The position numbers were made by a program, and so were the translations under genes. DNA of 64,000 bases from Thermoanaerobacterium thermosaccharolyticum DSM 571 (GTDB taxonomy: Bacteria > Bacillota > Thermoanaerobacteria > Thermoanaerobacterales > Thermoanaerobacteraceae), in contig NC_014410.1 of assembly GCF_000145615.1 (NCBI RefSeq), positions 2,529,501 to 2,593,500 on the forward strand, in the 5' to 3' direction. The notes beneath the pieces were generated by a model. That model saw only the letters and a program-made list of their open reading frames with translations. It had not been told where the DNA came from and did not search any database. Shown here piece after piece: positions 45,054 to 52,711 of the stretch (the first letter of the stretch is position 1; the number at the start of each line of letters is the position of its first letter).

Positions 45054-45392
45054 CTATCGTAGCGCAATTAATGATGCTCCAGCAAAAATAAGTACTACAC
45101 CAATCCACCTAGTTATTGGTACTGTCTCTTTAAAGATAAGCCATGCCACAAAAACTCCAACAGCATACGCTGTACTTTGGAGAGGATAAACAATGCTGAA
45201 TTTTCCCTTTGCTAGTATATAAAGCCACAAGACGGTTGCTATCGCATAGATTATTATTCCACTTATAACATACGGCGAAATTAAGGACATTAATACACCT
45301 TTTAGACTACCTGCATTTCCAATGCCGATTTTCCATAATACTTGACCCGTCACCAGAAGCAACACATTTACTGCAACAAGGACATATATCAC
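45054..45392 (-). CDS. SMR/EamA-like small membrane protein, probable lipid-sugar flippase
   Basis: This 112-residue, four-helix protein (MIYVLVAVNVLLLVTGQVLW...) belongs to the DMT superfamily near the small multidrug resistance branch. The charged residue pattern in helix 1 (Gln, Trp) and the IFKETVPITRWIGVVLIFAG segment resemble ArnE/ArnF-type flippases, not drug pumps. Its stop-start overlap with DUF2304 (4 bp) and placement next to a GT2 and a GT-C gene suggest that it flips polyprenyl-phosphate-linked sugar. The role is inferred from context. Confidence 0.75.
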   Translation of the reverse strand: MIYVLVAVNVLLLVTGQVLWKIGIGNAGSLKGVLMSLISPYVISGIIIYAIATVLWLYILAKGKFSIVYPLQSTAYAVGVFVAWLIFKETVPITRWIGVVLIFAGASLIALR

Positions 45393-45763
45393 TTATCTTT
45401 GCCCCTTTCTAAATCCTTATTTTTTTCTGATTCAATCATATTTTTTAAAATAGCTACCTCTTGCGTCAGCTTCACAATGCTTTCAGATTGCTTTGATATT
45501 ATCATAGTAAGGTGAAAGCAATATGAGATAATAAATAAAAGTCCTAGCAAGAATAGGACAGATGGGGCGTAATATATGTGGAGCAACCTGCTTAAGAGAT
45601 TCAAAAATCTCAAATTTGCTGAGATTACAATCATAACTATCGAGAAGAATATCCAAAATAAGCTGTACTTTTCTAATAGATTGCCTCTCACAATCTCTCT
45701 CACAATTATTATTAAAAACAGTATGCTAAAACCAAGAGAAAAAGTATATACATTGAAAGACAC
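45389..45763 (-). CDS. DUF2304 family membrane protein
   Basis: A GTG at 45763, behind AGGAGG, gives 124 residues; upstream in-frame codons overlap the preceding gene. The protein has three membrane helices followed by a basic coiled-coil tail (SESIVKLTQEVAILKNMIES). DUF2304 proteins are regularly found between a GT2 and GT-C or flippase genes, as here, and are thought to help the glycosyltransferase at the membrane. No catalytic residues are visible. It overlaps the SMR gene by 4 bp and lies 11 bp after the GT2 gene. Confidence 0.82.
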   Translation of the reverse strand: MSFNVYTFSLGFSILFLIIIVREIVRGNLLEKYSLFWIFFSIVMIVISANLRFLNLLSRLLHIYYAPSVLFLLGLLFIISYCFHLTMIISKQSESIVKLTQEVAILKNMIESEKNKDLERGKDK

Positions 45764-45774
45764 AAAAAGACCTC

Positions 45775-46482
45775 CTATGCTTTTTGATGTTCTTTGCGGC
45801 TCATACAATTCACAAGTATGGCAAGCGTCACCTTTACCATATAATAAATTGATCGTTTAAAGTTTATAGAAGACTGACCGCCTAGCCTCTCATGCATCTC
45901 TACAGGTATCTCCCTCATCCTAAAGCCCATTTTGCTAAGTTTAGCTATTACCTCCACTTCAGGATAGTCCTGCGGATAACTTTCACTGAAATATTTGATG
46001 ACTTTTCTGTTGGCAGCTCTAAAGCCTGATGTAGAGTCATATATTGCATAGCCTGTCAATATTTTTAATAGAAATGTAAAGAAGCGAGAACCGGTACGCC
46101 TAAGGTATGATCCTCTGTAATTTGTCTTTGCAACATAGCGTGACCCGATCACCAGATCAGCTTCATCATTCAATATGGGTTTTATAAGTTCATCTATAAA
46201 TCTGGCGTCGTGCTGTCCATCAGCATCGATCTGTATCGCTATATCATATCCATTTTTGTAGGCGTACTTATACCCTGTCTGCATACATCCGCCGATCCCT
46301 AAATTAAAAGGGAGATCAATGACTATGACACCATTATTTTTTGCAATCAAGGACGTCTTATCACTTGAGCCATCATTGACAACTAGTATGTCCACATCCT
46401 TATTCTTCTTTATATTGTAAATAACGCTGTCAATCGTCTTTTCTTCATTGTACGCAGGTACAATGACAATTATTTTTGGCAA
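45775..46482 (-). CDS. Family 2 glycosyltransferase, polyprenyl-phosphate sugar synthase type
   Basis: The TTG at 46482 has GGGAG nine bases upstream and is preferred to a TTG at 46491 that touches it. The 235-residue cytoplasmic enzyme has the GT-A start IIVIVPAYNEEKTI, VNDGSSDKT and the metal-binding DADGQHD motif. It ends in HERLGGQSSINFKRSIYYM, the pattern of dolichyl-phosphate-mannose-synthase-like enzymes. It should transfer a nucleotide sugar onto polyprenyl phosphate. It leads the DUF2304-SMR-GT39 run, supplying the lipid-linked donor. The sugar is unknown. Confidence 0.88.
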   Translation of the reverse strand: MPKIIVIVPAYNEEKTIDSVIYNIKKNKDVDILVVNDGSSDKTSLIAKNNGVIVIDLPFNLGIGGCMQTGYKYAYKNGYDIAIQIDADGQHDARFIDELIKPILNDEADLVIGSRYVAKTNYRGSYLRRTGSRFFTFLLKILTGYAIYDSTSGFRAANRKVIKYFSESYPQDYPEVEVIAKLSKMGFRMREIPVEMHERLGGQSSINFKRSIYYMVKVTLAILVNCMSRKEHQKA

Positions 46483-46572
46483 CTTTTTCAACTCCCATAA
46501 TATATATTCACATATATTATATCATACATTTATTCATAATCTAATTTTTGTAAAATTTTTACTATAATGTAA

Positions 46573-46600
46573 CAAAAAGCGCTGCTCAATAAACAAGCGC
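46573..46600 (-). terminator. Terminator after gtrA-like gene
   Basis: AGCGCT copies near 46578 and 46589, self-complementary, pair around a 12-base loop, with a TTTTTG tail on the minus strand. It lies a few bases after the GtrA-family stop. Confidence 0.6.
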
Positions 46601-46603
46601 TAC

Positions 46604-47020
46604 TTAAGCCCTTTTAAAGACCCAAAGCTTACTACCTAAGAAATTTACCATCATTGAAAACAATGTAGCAATTATTTTAGCAGAAAATACACCTAACTGT
46701 GGCTTTAATGGATAAAGGACAGTAAGGGATACCCCCAGTGACACTACATTTACTGCGATAAACTTCAATATCTCATCTCCATGCGGCGTCGACTTTGCAC
46801 CAAACGTCCAATATTTATTCATGATAAAACTGTTTACAACACCGCAGCTATATGATATAACTTGAGATAACATATAGTGCATCCCAAAAAATGTAAGGAC
46901 TGTAAAGACTGCAAAGTCAACTAAAGTATTTACAATGCCGACTAAATTAAACTTTACAAACTCCAATAAACCGTTTTTCCTATTGTCTCTTTTATCTTGT
47001 TTTTCCATCTTCATCATCAA
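46604..47020 (-). CDS. GtrA family flippase-like protein
   Basis: The 138-residue protein has four helices and the GtrA signatures FVKFNLVGIVNTLVDFAVF and the conserved SYSCGVVNSFIMNKYWTF loop. GtrA-like proteins are proposed to flip polyprenyl-phosphate sugars or anchor their synthases. Several ATGs crowd the start, so the exact N-terminus is uncertain by a few residues. It overlaps the truncated GT2 gene upstream by 29 bp. With its glycosyltransferase partner broken, it may have lost its original job or may serve the other GT2. Confidence 0.82.
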   Translation of the reverse strand: MMMKMEKQDKRDNRKNGLLEFVKFNLVGIVNTLVDFAVFTVLTFFGMHYMLSQVISYSCGVVNSFIMNKYWTFGAKSTPHGDEILKFIAVNVVSLGVSLTVLYPLKPQLGVFSAKIIATLFSMMVNFLGSKLWVFKRA

Positions 47021-47545
47021 ACCCTACTTTCTTCGTAATAATGTATAACGGTCTATCCCTTACTTCGTCATATATTCTGCCGATGTACTCTCCAAATGCG
47101 CCTAAGACTACAAAGTTTATGGCACTTAATAGGATATTTACTGCTATGACTGTATTAACGATGGATATTTTTATTCCAACAATTCTAAGTATAAGCTCAA
47201 CTATAAAATAGATCACGCTTGCTGCTGTCAAAAAAATCCCAATATATAGTGGAAGCTTAAGTGGTGCATAGGAAAATGATGTAATACCATCCATAGCAAG
47301 CTTAAGCATTTTCTTCAATGTATACTTAGTCTCACCAGCAAACCTTGGGTCTCTTACATATTCAACACCGATTTGCTTAAAACCTACCCAGCTTACAAGT
47401 CCTCTTATATACCTGTTTTTCTCTTTTATGGATGTCATGGAGTCCATTACATCGCATACTTTTCTATCTATCAAGCGAAAATCACCTGTATCAACAGGTA
47501 TATCTACATTTGTAAGGCTTTTTAGCAATCTTGTATATGATGTAA
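46992..47545 (-). pseudogene. GtrB-like glycosyltransferase, N-terminal half deleted
   Basis: The frame matches GtrB-type GT2 enzymes from SLTNVDIPVDTGDFRLIDRK onward: RYIRGLVSWVGFKQIGVEY, FAGETKYTLKKMLKLA, then two membrane helices and GEYIGRIYDEVRDRPLYII. The first 150 or so residues, which hold the nucleotide-sugar fold and the DxD motif, are missing. Upstream in a different frame is the N-terminal half of a GT-C protein. No ribosome site or normal start precedes it, so it is a 3' gene fragment created by deletion. Confidence 0.85.
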
Positions 47546-48225
47546 GATGACGCAACATCAGCTAAAATCGATGGAAACTTCAAAAACACATTGTAGTAAT
47601 GTGATAGATTTCCGATTGAGGCTATCTTGCCTATTAAGTAAAGAGCGTAGATGTAAAGTGGCGGATAATCACAGCTTGGAGTATTTTTATAAAAGTTTAA
47701 GATGTCCTGTGATGCAGACTGTGCCCAGCTTCTAAAAAGCCCTATATCACCTGAATAACCTTCAATGGTTGCAGCTATGTAAAGCCGCATGAAAAACCCT
47801 ATCAAAAATAGTGCCACTATGATAAATTTATCGTTTTGAAAGTCCAACTTCAATTTTTTATTCTTCAAAGCGTAGTAGCTTAAAATGAATAGCAAAAAGA
47901 CGATCGCCGAGTATGCCATTATATACACGCCGTACTTTGATGATGTCCCCCTAAATCCCCCAAAATCTCCTCTACTACGAGGCATCTGCCATTGGGACTG
48001 CCCACTTTGTCCATTACCTTGAGGCGGATTGCTCCTCTGCCAAACACCTTGATTTGTGTTTCCACTGCCCCAACTTCCGTTTGTGCTGCCTTGTGTGAAA
48101 CTGTGTTGGAAATTTCTTCTAAACCCTTCCGTGCTTCCACTGTAGTGGTACAGTGAGTATACACTTAGAATCACTGACAAAACCAAGACAAACGCCAAGC
48201 TGTACTTTACCACGTTTTTGCCCAT
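47491..48225 (-). pseudogene. GT-C membrane glycosyltransferase, C-terminal part deleted
   Basis: Translation from the ATG at 48225 (AAAAGGAG upstream) gives a signal-anchor helix, then an outside segment of about 65 residues rich in Gly, Ser, Asn and Gln. Two or three helices follow, with EGYSGDIGLFRSWAQSAS, whose Asp fits the GT-C active-site loop, and CDYPPLYIYALYLIGKI. Homology stops at SSYIIYKIAKK, after which the frame runs 13 codons through GtrB sequence and stops at 47491. Full-length relatives would have several more helices. The junction is near 47530-47545. Confidence 0.82.
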
Positions 48226-48313
48226 AGCCTTTTCTCCTTTTCTTTTAATGTGTCTATAAAAATTATAAGACTTAAATGTTGCAAAAAAATTAAAAAAATG
48301 TGTGATTTCTGTG

Positions 48314-48357
48314 TGAAAAAAAAAGCAATCAGCATATGCTGATTGCTTTTTTTCACA
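48314..48357. terminator. Strong bidirectional terminator
   Basis: AGCAATCAGCAT (48324-48335) and ATGCTGATTGCT (48336-48347) form a full palindrome, extended by A/T runs and by TGTGTG/CACACA at the edges. It ends the Uma2 gene on the minus strand and would stop transcription either way. Confidence 0.9.
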
Positions 48358-48376
48358 CAAAAACCACACCTTACAT

Positions 48377-48958
48377 TTAATTCTGAAAGATATCCTTCAA
48401 TTGAATTTCCAATGATTTAAAAATCCTGACCTTTATATTATCTTCTTCTGAATATACTTCAGGTCTTTTGTATTTGCCATCTTCACCTAAATAGTAAGAC
48501 AGTACAGTTTTTTCATCAGCAAATACGATCCAATACTCTTTTACCCCTGCTTTTTCATACAAATAGAATTTTTCCTTTAAGTCTCTCTTTAATGTTGAAG
48601 GAGAAACTACCTCTATAATCATATCTGGGCTTCCTTTACAGCCTTTATCATCCAGCTTACTTGGATCACACACTATCACTATGTCAGGCTGAACTACATT
48701 TGTCACATCATCATCACTAACGTTTTCAGCAAACAATCTTACATCAAATGGAGCGCTGTAAACTTCACAAGTTTTTCCTTTTAGATAATTATGGATAGAG
48801 GCAAACAATTCTCCTACAACTTTCTGATGTTTCCGCGTCGGTGATGGACTCATATTATACGGAACTCCATCTATAAGCTCCCATCTCTCATCATTAGCCC
48901 AGCTCAAATAATCTTTATATGTGTATTTTATATGTTCATCTTTATCTGCAACTGCCAT
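48377..48958 (-). CDS. Uma2 family (DUF820) putative restriction-like endonuclease
   Basis: The ATG at 48958, behind AGAGGTG, gives 193 residues. The PD-(D/E)XK-like core is visible as VVQPDIVIVCD, GSPDMIIEVVSPS and EYWIV, with the N-terminal YKDYLSWANDERWELIDGVP typical of Uma2 proteins. These are abundant in cyanobacteria and some Firmicutes; nuclease function is predicted from fold, not known. It stands alone between two terminators, next to a transposon relic and an Rpn-type pseudogene, in a mobile-looking zone. Confidence 0.85.
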   Translation of the reverse strand: MAVADKDEHIKYTYKDYLSWANDERWELIDGVPYNMSPSPTRKHQKVVGELFASIHNYLKGKTCEVYSAPFDVRLFAENVSDDDVTNVVQPDIVIVCDPSKLDDKGCKGSPDMIIEVVSPSTLKRDLKEKFYLYEKAGVKEYWIVFADEKTVLSYYLGEDGKYKRPEVYSEEDNIKVRIFKSLEIQLKDIFQN

Positions 48959-49034
48959 TTTTTTCACCTCTTTTAATAACAAAACTATCCGAATACTTTA
49001 TAATAATTATACCACTTATCGTAAATTATATAAT

Positions 49035-49073
49035 AAAAAAGCATGATGATTTCTTACCTATTACACATCATGC
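49035..49073 (-). terminator. Hairpin with T-tail beside IS relic
   Basis: GCATGATG (49041-49048) and CATCATGC (49066-49073) pair with a 17-base loop, and six Ts follow on the minus strand. It lies just beyond the right end of the IS200/IS605-type relic and upstream of the Uma2 gene. Confidence 0.75.
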
Positions 49074-49079
49074 TTTGTG

Positions 49080-49325
49080 AACCTACTCCATCCTATAGAG
49101 GATGAAGCTTCCTACTTCATAGACCGTTGCCTACTGTTATTCACAGCAGGTCTTACACAATCTCCATAGGCGTAATTTCGGGAGGAACCTTCCCTACAAA
49201 AATATTATTCTTAGGCTGTTATGCCTAATTGTCTTTACTTTTTACTCCTGATAATATTATAGCATATAATGTTATGGAAAACAATAGAAATTCATCTCCC
49301 ACCTATAGAGGATGGGAGACTTCTT
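49080..49325 (-). mobile_element. Internally deleted IS200/IS605-type element with tnpB 3' scrap
   Basis: This fills the 400-bp gap between the Uma2 and Rpn genes. On the minus strand the left end has a hairpin TCTCCC/GGGAGA (49314-49319 and 49295-49300). The right end has CATCC/GGATG (49089-49104) and ATGAAG/CTTCAT. Both ends contain the same 13 bases, CCTATAGAGGATG (49092-49104, 49302-49314). Between them a short frame VGKVPPEITPMEIV then TAA (49153-49197) is the typical C-terminus of TnpB. So the middle of tnpB is gone and both ends remain, a non-autonomous derivative. The retained right end would carry the guide-RNA scaffold region. Confidence 0.7.
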
Positions 49326-49358
49326 TCAAGCCTTCGTTAAAAGCATAGTAAAATATTT

Positions 49359-50233
49359 CTAATTCATCAATTTTTTTATCTCATCTTCTGATAATTCTGT
49401 GATCTCTGCTATCTTGTCGATAGGCATACCATTTTTTAATAATTTTTTAGCTATTGCAATTTTCTCTTCCTTTGCACCCTTTTTAATACCTTCTTCTATA
49501 CCTCTTTCAATGCCTTCTTTGATACCTTTCTCTATGCCTTTTTCTATGCCTTTCTCAATTATCATTTTGTATGTTTCTGATTCTTCAATCCTAAACATCT
49601 TTACCACCTCCGAAAAAACTCTCTCAATAACTTCTTTTTTAAATATTATCCCTGACAATATCTCTGCTTTAAACGCTATGTCTTTCTTCTTGTTTATATC
49701 TATAGGAATGTCTTTAATTGCTTCAACACACTTTTCAAGATATTTTCTCCTTCTTCCTTCCTTCTATTTTGGTCCATCAATGGTAGAAGTGAATATAAAT
49801 CATAATAATCTGTCTTTAAAACATCAGTAAATTTAATGTCACCAACGTTTATTATCTTGTATTTATAGTCTAATGTGTTTTGCTCTCCAAAGTTGTAGCT
49901 TAAGCCATTTTCCATTTTCATATTGTCTTTTCCTATATATATGACTACTTGATATGGTAAGAGATTATGCTTTTCCATTATCTCCAGGGAATATCTAAGC
50001 ATTCTGTAAGGCATTTTTCCGTCATTTTCTGATTGAAATTCTATGTGCACAGCCACATTTCCTTTGTCAGTAGTGCATTTGAATATCATGTCGCTGTCTC
50101 TTCTCTCGACTCTTGCAAATTCTATATTTAGTTCATCAATCTTTGTGTATTGTAGCCCCAGAAAATAACTCATTATGTCATCTGCCATATCCGAAAAAAT
50201 ATTTTTCATCGTAATATCGTATTTTTGGCTCAT
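49359..50233 (-). pseudogene. Rpn/PD-(D/E)XK family transposase-like nuclease, frameshifted
   Basis: Residues from the ATG at 50233 (SQKYDITMKNIFSDMADDIM..., VAVHIEFQSENDGKMPYRML) match Rpn-type recombination-promoting nucleases, with the EFQ of the nuclease core. After KEEGEN the frame is lost. The normal continuation (KYLEKCVEAIKDIPIDINKK...) runs on in the next frame to the stop at 49359. Adding one A to the four-A run at 49743-49746 would restore one protein of about 290 residues. The tail has the typical KGIEKGIEKGIKEGIERG repeats. It is either a pseudogene or a sequencing slip in a homopolymer. Confidence 0.85.
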
Positions 50234-50318
50234 ATTCTTCCTTCCATTTCTTTAGTTTCTCATAATCATTATATCATATAAAACTAAAGAAGAATAGATT
50301 TGCATCAAACTCCATTTT

Positions 50319-51695
50319 TTATTTTAGAGGATATTTTATTATGAAGCTTACACCTTTTTCTCTATTTACTGCTGTAATCTCACCTTTATAAAAATCAACT
50401 ATCTTTTTCGATATGGCAAGTCCTAACCCAAAATTTCCCGTCTTGTCCTTGTACATTCTGTCAAATATACGGCCTACATGCTTTTCATCTATATTAGGTC
50501 CATCGTTGTATATGTCCAGCACCGCATACTTATTATCTTTCTTTAAAGTTATTCGTATCAACTCATTTGCATACCTTATAGCGTTGTCAAGTATGTTTTC
50601 GATGCATACCTCAATCTTATCCCCGTCACCTTTTATTATTATATCATCTACGTCCAAATCCCACTCTATACTGCTTTTTATGACTTCAAACCTGCTTATT
50701 ATTTGCGTCAAAAGATCCCTCATATTTATATAATCATTTCTGCTGTTATTTTCCAGTACATAATCAAGTGTATTCAGGTAAAGCATCTGATTTATTTTCT
50801 TCTGAAGCCGTATCGCCTCATCTTTTATTATCTCAGCCGTCTTCTCCAAAGACTCTATATACACACCATCTATTATGGCATCCGCATGGCTCATTATAAC
50901 CATTACTGGCGTCTTTAGATCATGTGATATGCTTTGCAAAAACATCTTTTCTTCTTCGTCTGCCCTTTTTAGCTCTTTCTGCATCATATTCATGGAGTTG
51001 GCCAACATACCTATCTCGTCTTCCCTATCTAAGTTTATAGGCTCCTTCCAATCTTTGTGAGCTATCCTCATTGTGTACTCTTCAAGCTTCTTAAGGGGTT
51101 TTGCAATGTATCCAGCCACAATTATGGATGTAAAAAATCCTATTATAATGAATATTATTCCTACAGCAATTACAAGATAAAGAATAGTGTTATCAACGAT
51201 ATTTGGCACATACGATACAAGATAAGCTTTATTAGACGAGTCGTAATTTACTGTGCTTATTATAAAGAAGTACTCCATATTGTCGTAGACTTCTCTATAA
51301 AGCTTCTCATTCATGTTTCCGCCTTTTATAAAGCTGGACATCCAAAGCTTAACCCCAAGTGAATTAAACGATGGCGAATGAATATCTGGTGGTGGTTCTC
51401 TGTGATTTATGTCTATGATCAACGGTCTATTAGCTGTATCAAAATCCACAATGAAGTTGTCTCCACCCTTTAAATTTTTAAGCCTGCTGAAATTATTGAA
51501 AGGATTATCGAAATTCTCATTTTTCATAAGCATCTCATGTGAAACCTTTAAATCCTGTATCTTATTGTTTTCCTCTACCCTCCTGTAAGCAAAGATGTAC
51601 AGCATCGACAAGCTGCACACTATGATAAGTATGACAGCAGTAAATGTCATCCATATTCTCATTGCCAGCGAACGAAATCTAAATATCTTTTTCAT
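50319..51695 (-). CDS. Sensor histidine kinase
   Basis: The 458-residue kinase has an N-terminal helix (about 14-36), an outside sensor region of about 120 residues, a second helix (about 173-197), a HAMP domain, a HisKA domain with phospho-His in LQSISHDLKTPVM, and an ATPase domain with DNAIRYAN (N-box) and FGLGLAISKKIVDF (G2-box). It overlaps the response-regulator gene by 4 bp (ATGA). The sensor domain has no recognised fold, so the signal is unknown. Neighbours in cell-surface glycosylation suggest an envelope signal, by context only. Confidence 0.92.
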   Translation of the reverse strand: MKKIFRFRSLAMRIWMTFTAVILIIVCSLSMLYIFAYRRVEENNKIQDLKVSHEMLMKNENFDNPFNNFSRLKNLKGGDNFIVDFDTANRPLIIDINHREPPPDIHSPSFNSLGVKLWMSSFIKGGNMNEKLYREVYDNMEYFFIISTVNYDSSNKAYLVSYVPNIVDNTILYLVIAVGIIFIIIGFFTSIIVAGYIAKPLKKLEEYTMRIAHKDWKEPINLDREDEIGMLANSMNMMQKELKRADEEEKMFLQSISHDLKTPVMVIMSHADAIIDGVYIESLEKTAEIIKDEAIRLQKKINQMLYLNTLDYVLENNSRNDYINMRDLLTQIISRFEVIKSSIEWDLDVDDIIIKGDGDKIEVCIENILDNAIRYANELIRITLKKDNKYAVLDIYNDGPNIDEKHVGRIFDRMYKDKTGNFGLGLAISKKIVDFYKGEITAVNREKGVSFIIKYPLK

Positions 51696-52369
51696 GATTT
51701 ACACACCAGTTTATAACCGTAACCATATACGGTCTCTATATTTAACTTATCTACTTTCTTCCGAAGCCTTCTTATGGTGTCGTCAACAACCCTGTCAGAG
51801 CCAAAGTAGTCTTCACCCCAGACATTGTTCAAAATCTGGTCTCTCGACACGACGATATTTTTATTCTTCACAAGGTAGCAGAAAAGCTCATATTCCTTAT
51901 TTGTAAGCTGTATCTCGTCTTCACCTAAATAAACAGTCCTTTGCTTCTCACTCAATGTATAATCGCCTACTTGTATAATGTCATCGCTGCCATCCTCTTC
52001 TATTCCGTGTATCCTCTCCATAAGCTTGTTTGTCCTAATGACAAGCTCACGAGGCAAAAAAGGCTTAGAAAGGTAATCGTCGCTTCCAAGCTCTAAGCCT
52101 ACTACCCTGTCAAGCTCTTCATTTCTGGCAGACATGAATATGACAGGCGTCGATTTGTTATGGTCCTTTATAGCTTTTATAAGCTCATATCCATCTACAT
52201 CAGGAAGCATTATATCAAGTATCCATAGATCTGGCAAATCTTTTATCCTATCCATAGCAGTACTTCCATCAAAAAATGTAGTAACACTGTAACCTTCCCT
52301 CTCAAGGTACTTCTGCAAGAGAAGGTTTAGGCTCTTCTCATCCTCTACAAGATATATATTTCTTGACAA
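51692..52369 (-). CDS. OmpR/PhoB-family response regulator
   Basis: A TTG at 52369 with GAGGTGG seven bases before it is the likely start (225 residues); an ATG 27 bp upstream lacks a site. The receiver domain has the acidic pair VEDE, phospho-Asp in LWILDIMLPDVDG, and the switch residues SARNEE and LSKPFLPRE. The C-terminal winged helix (SRDQILNNVWGEDYFGSDRVVDDTIRRLRKKV, quoted here only in part as WGEDYFGSDRVVD) is intact. It is the partner of the kinase that follows with a 4-bp overlap. Confidence 0.93.
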   Translation of the reverse strand: MSRNIYLVEDEKSLNLLLQKYLEREGYSVTTFFDGSTAMDRIKDLPDLWILDIMLPDVDGYELIKAIKDHNKSTPVIFMSARNEELDRVVGLELGSDDYLSKPFLPRELVIRTNKLMERIHGIEEDGSDDIIQVGDYTLSEKQRTVYLGEDEIQLTNKEYELFCYLVKNKNIVVSRDQILNNVWGEDYFGSDRVVDDTIRRLRKKVDKLNIETVYGYGYKLVCKS

Positions 52370-52513
52370 TTTTACCACCTCATGACTATAAGCCATATCT
52401 GTAAAGACACATTACATCTTATTTTAATTACTATTTTATCATAAAATTATTGAGAATTTTTAAAGAGATTATGTGAAAGATATGTGAAACATTAAAACTC
52501 TCAAAATTTAACG

Positions 52514-52669
52514 TTAGCTTATCACCCTTTTTAAAATATGACTTATGAAATTTAGCGCCTCTTTTAAAACATCAAACTTTGATGTATCTTTAAAATATCT
52601 AAAAGCTAAAAATGTCACCATCATTAGAAATAATAGCCCTAATAAATTATCTACAATTCTCAATTTCAT
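52514..52669 (-). CDS. Small single-helix membrane protein, 51 residues
   Basis: I found this short frame by hand in the 342-bp gap between the response regulator and the GT-C gene. The ATG at 52669 has AAAGGGA nine bases upstream. The product (MKLRIVDNLLGLLFLMMVTF..., ending ISHILKRVIS) has one membrane helix and a basic, amphipathic tail. I do not recognise it. It starts 42 bp after the stop of the GT-C gene on the same strand, so it may end the UbiA/GT-C operon. The remaining 145 bp to the regulator show nothing clear. Confidence 0.5.
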   Translation of the reverse strand: MKLRIVDNLLGLLFLMMVTFLAFRYFKDTSKFDVLKEALNFISHILKRVIS

Positions 52670-52711
52670 TTGCTAATCCCTTTCTCAATATATAAAATTT
52701 CGATGATTATC

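Noticed and set aside
47919-48164. Alternative frame opposite reading of the Gly/Ser/Asn-rich region of the broken GT-C gene
   Set aside because: It is a shifted frame inside the real coding sequence with no ribosome site or family match.
49500-49590. Short tandem DNA repeat (GGCATAGAGAAAGG-like units)
   Set aside because: It encodes the KGIEKG-type tail that is normal for Rpn-family proteins.
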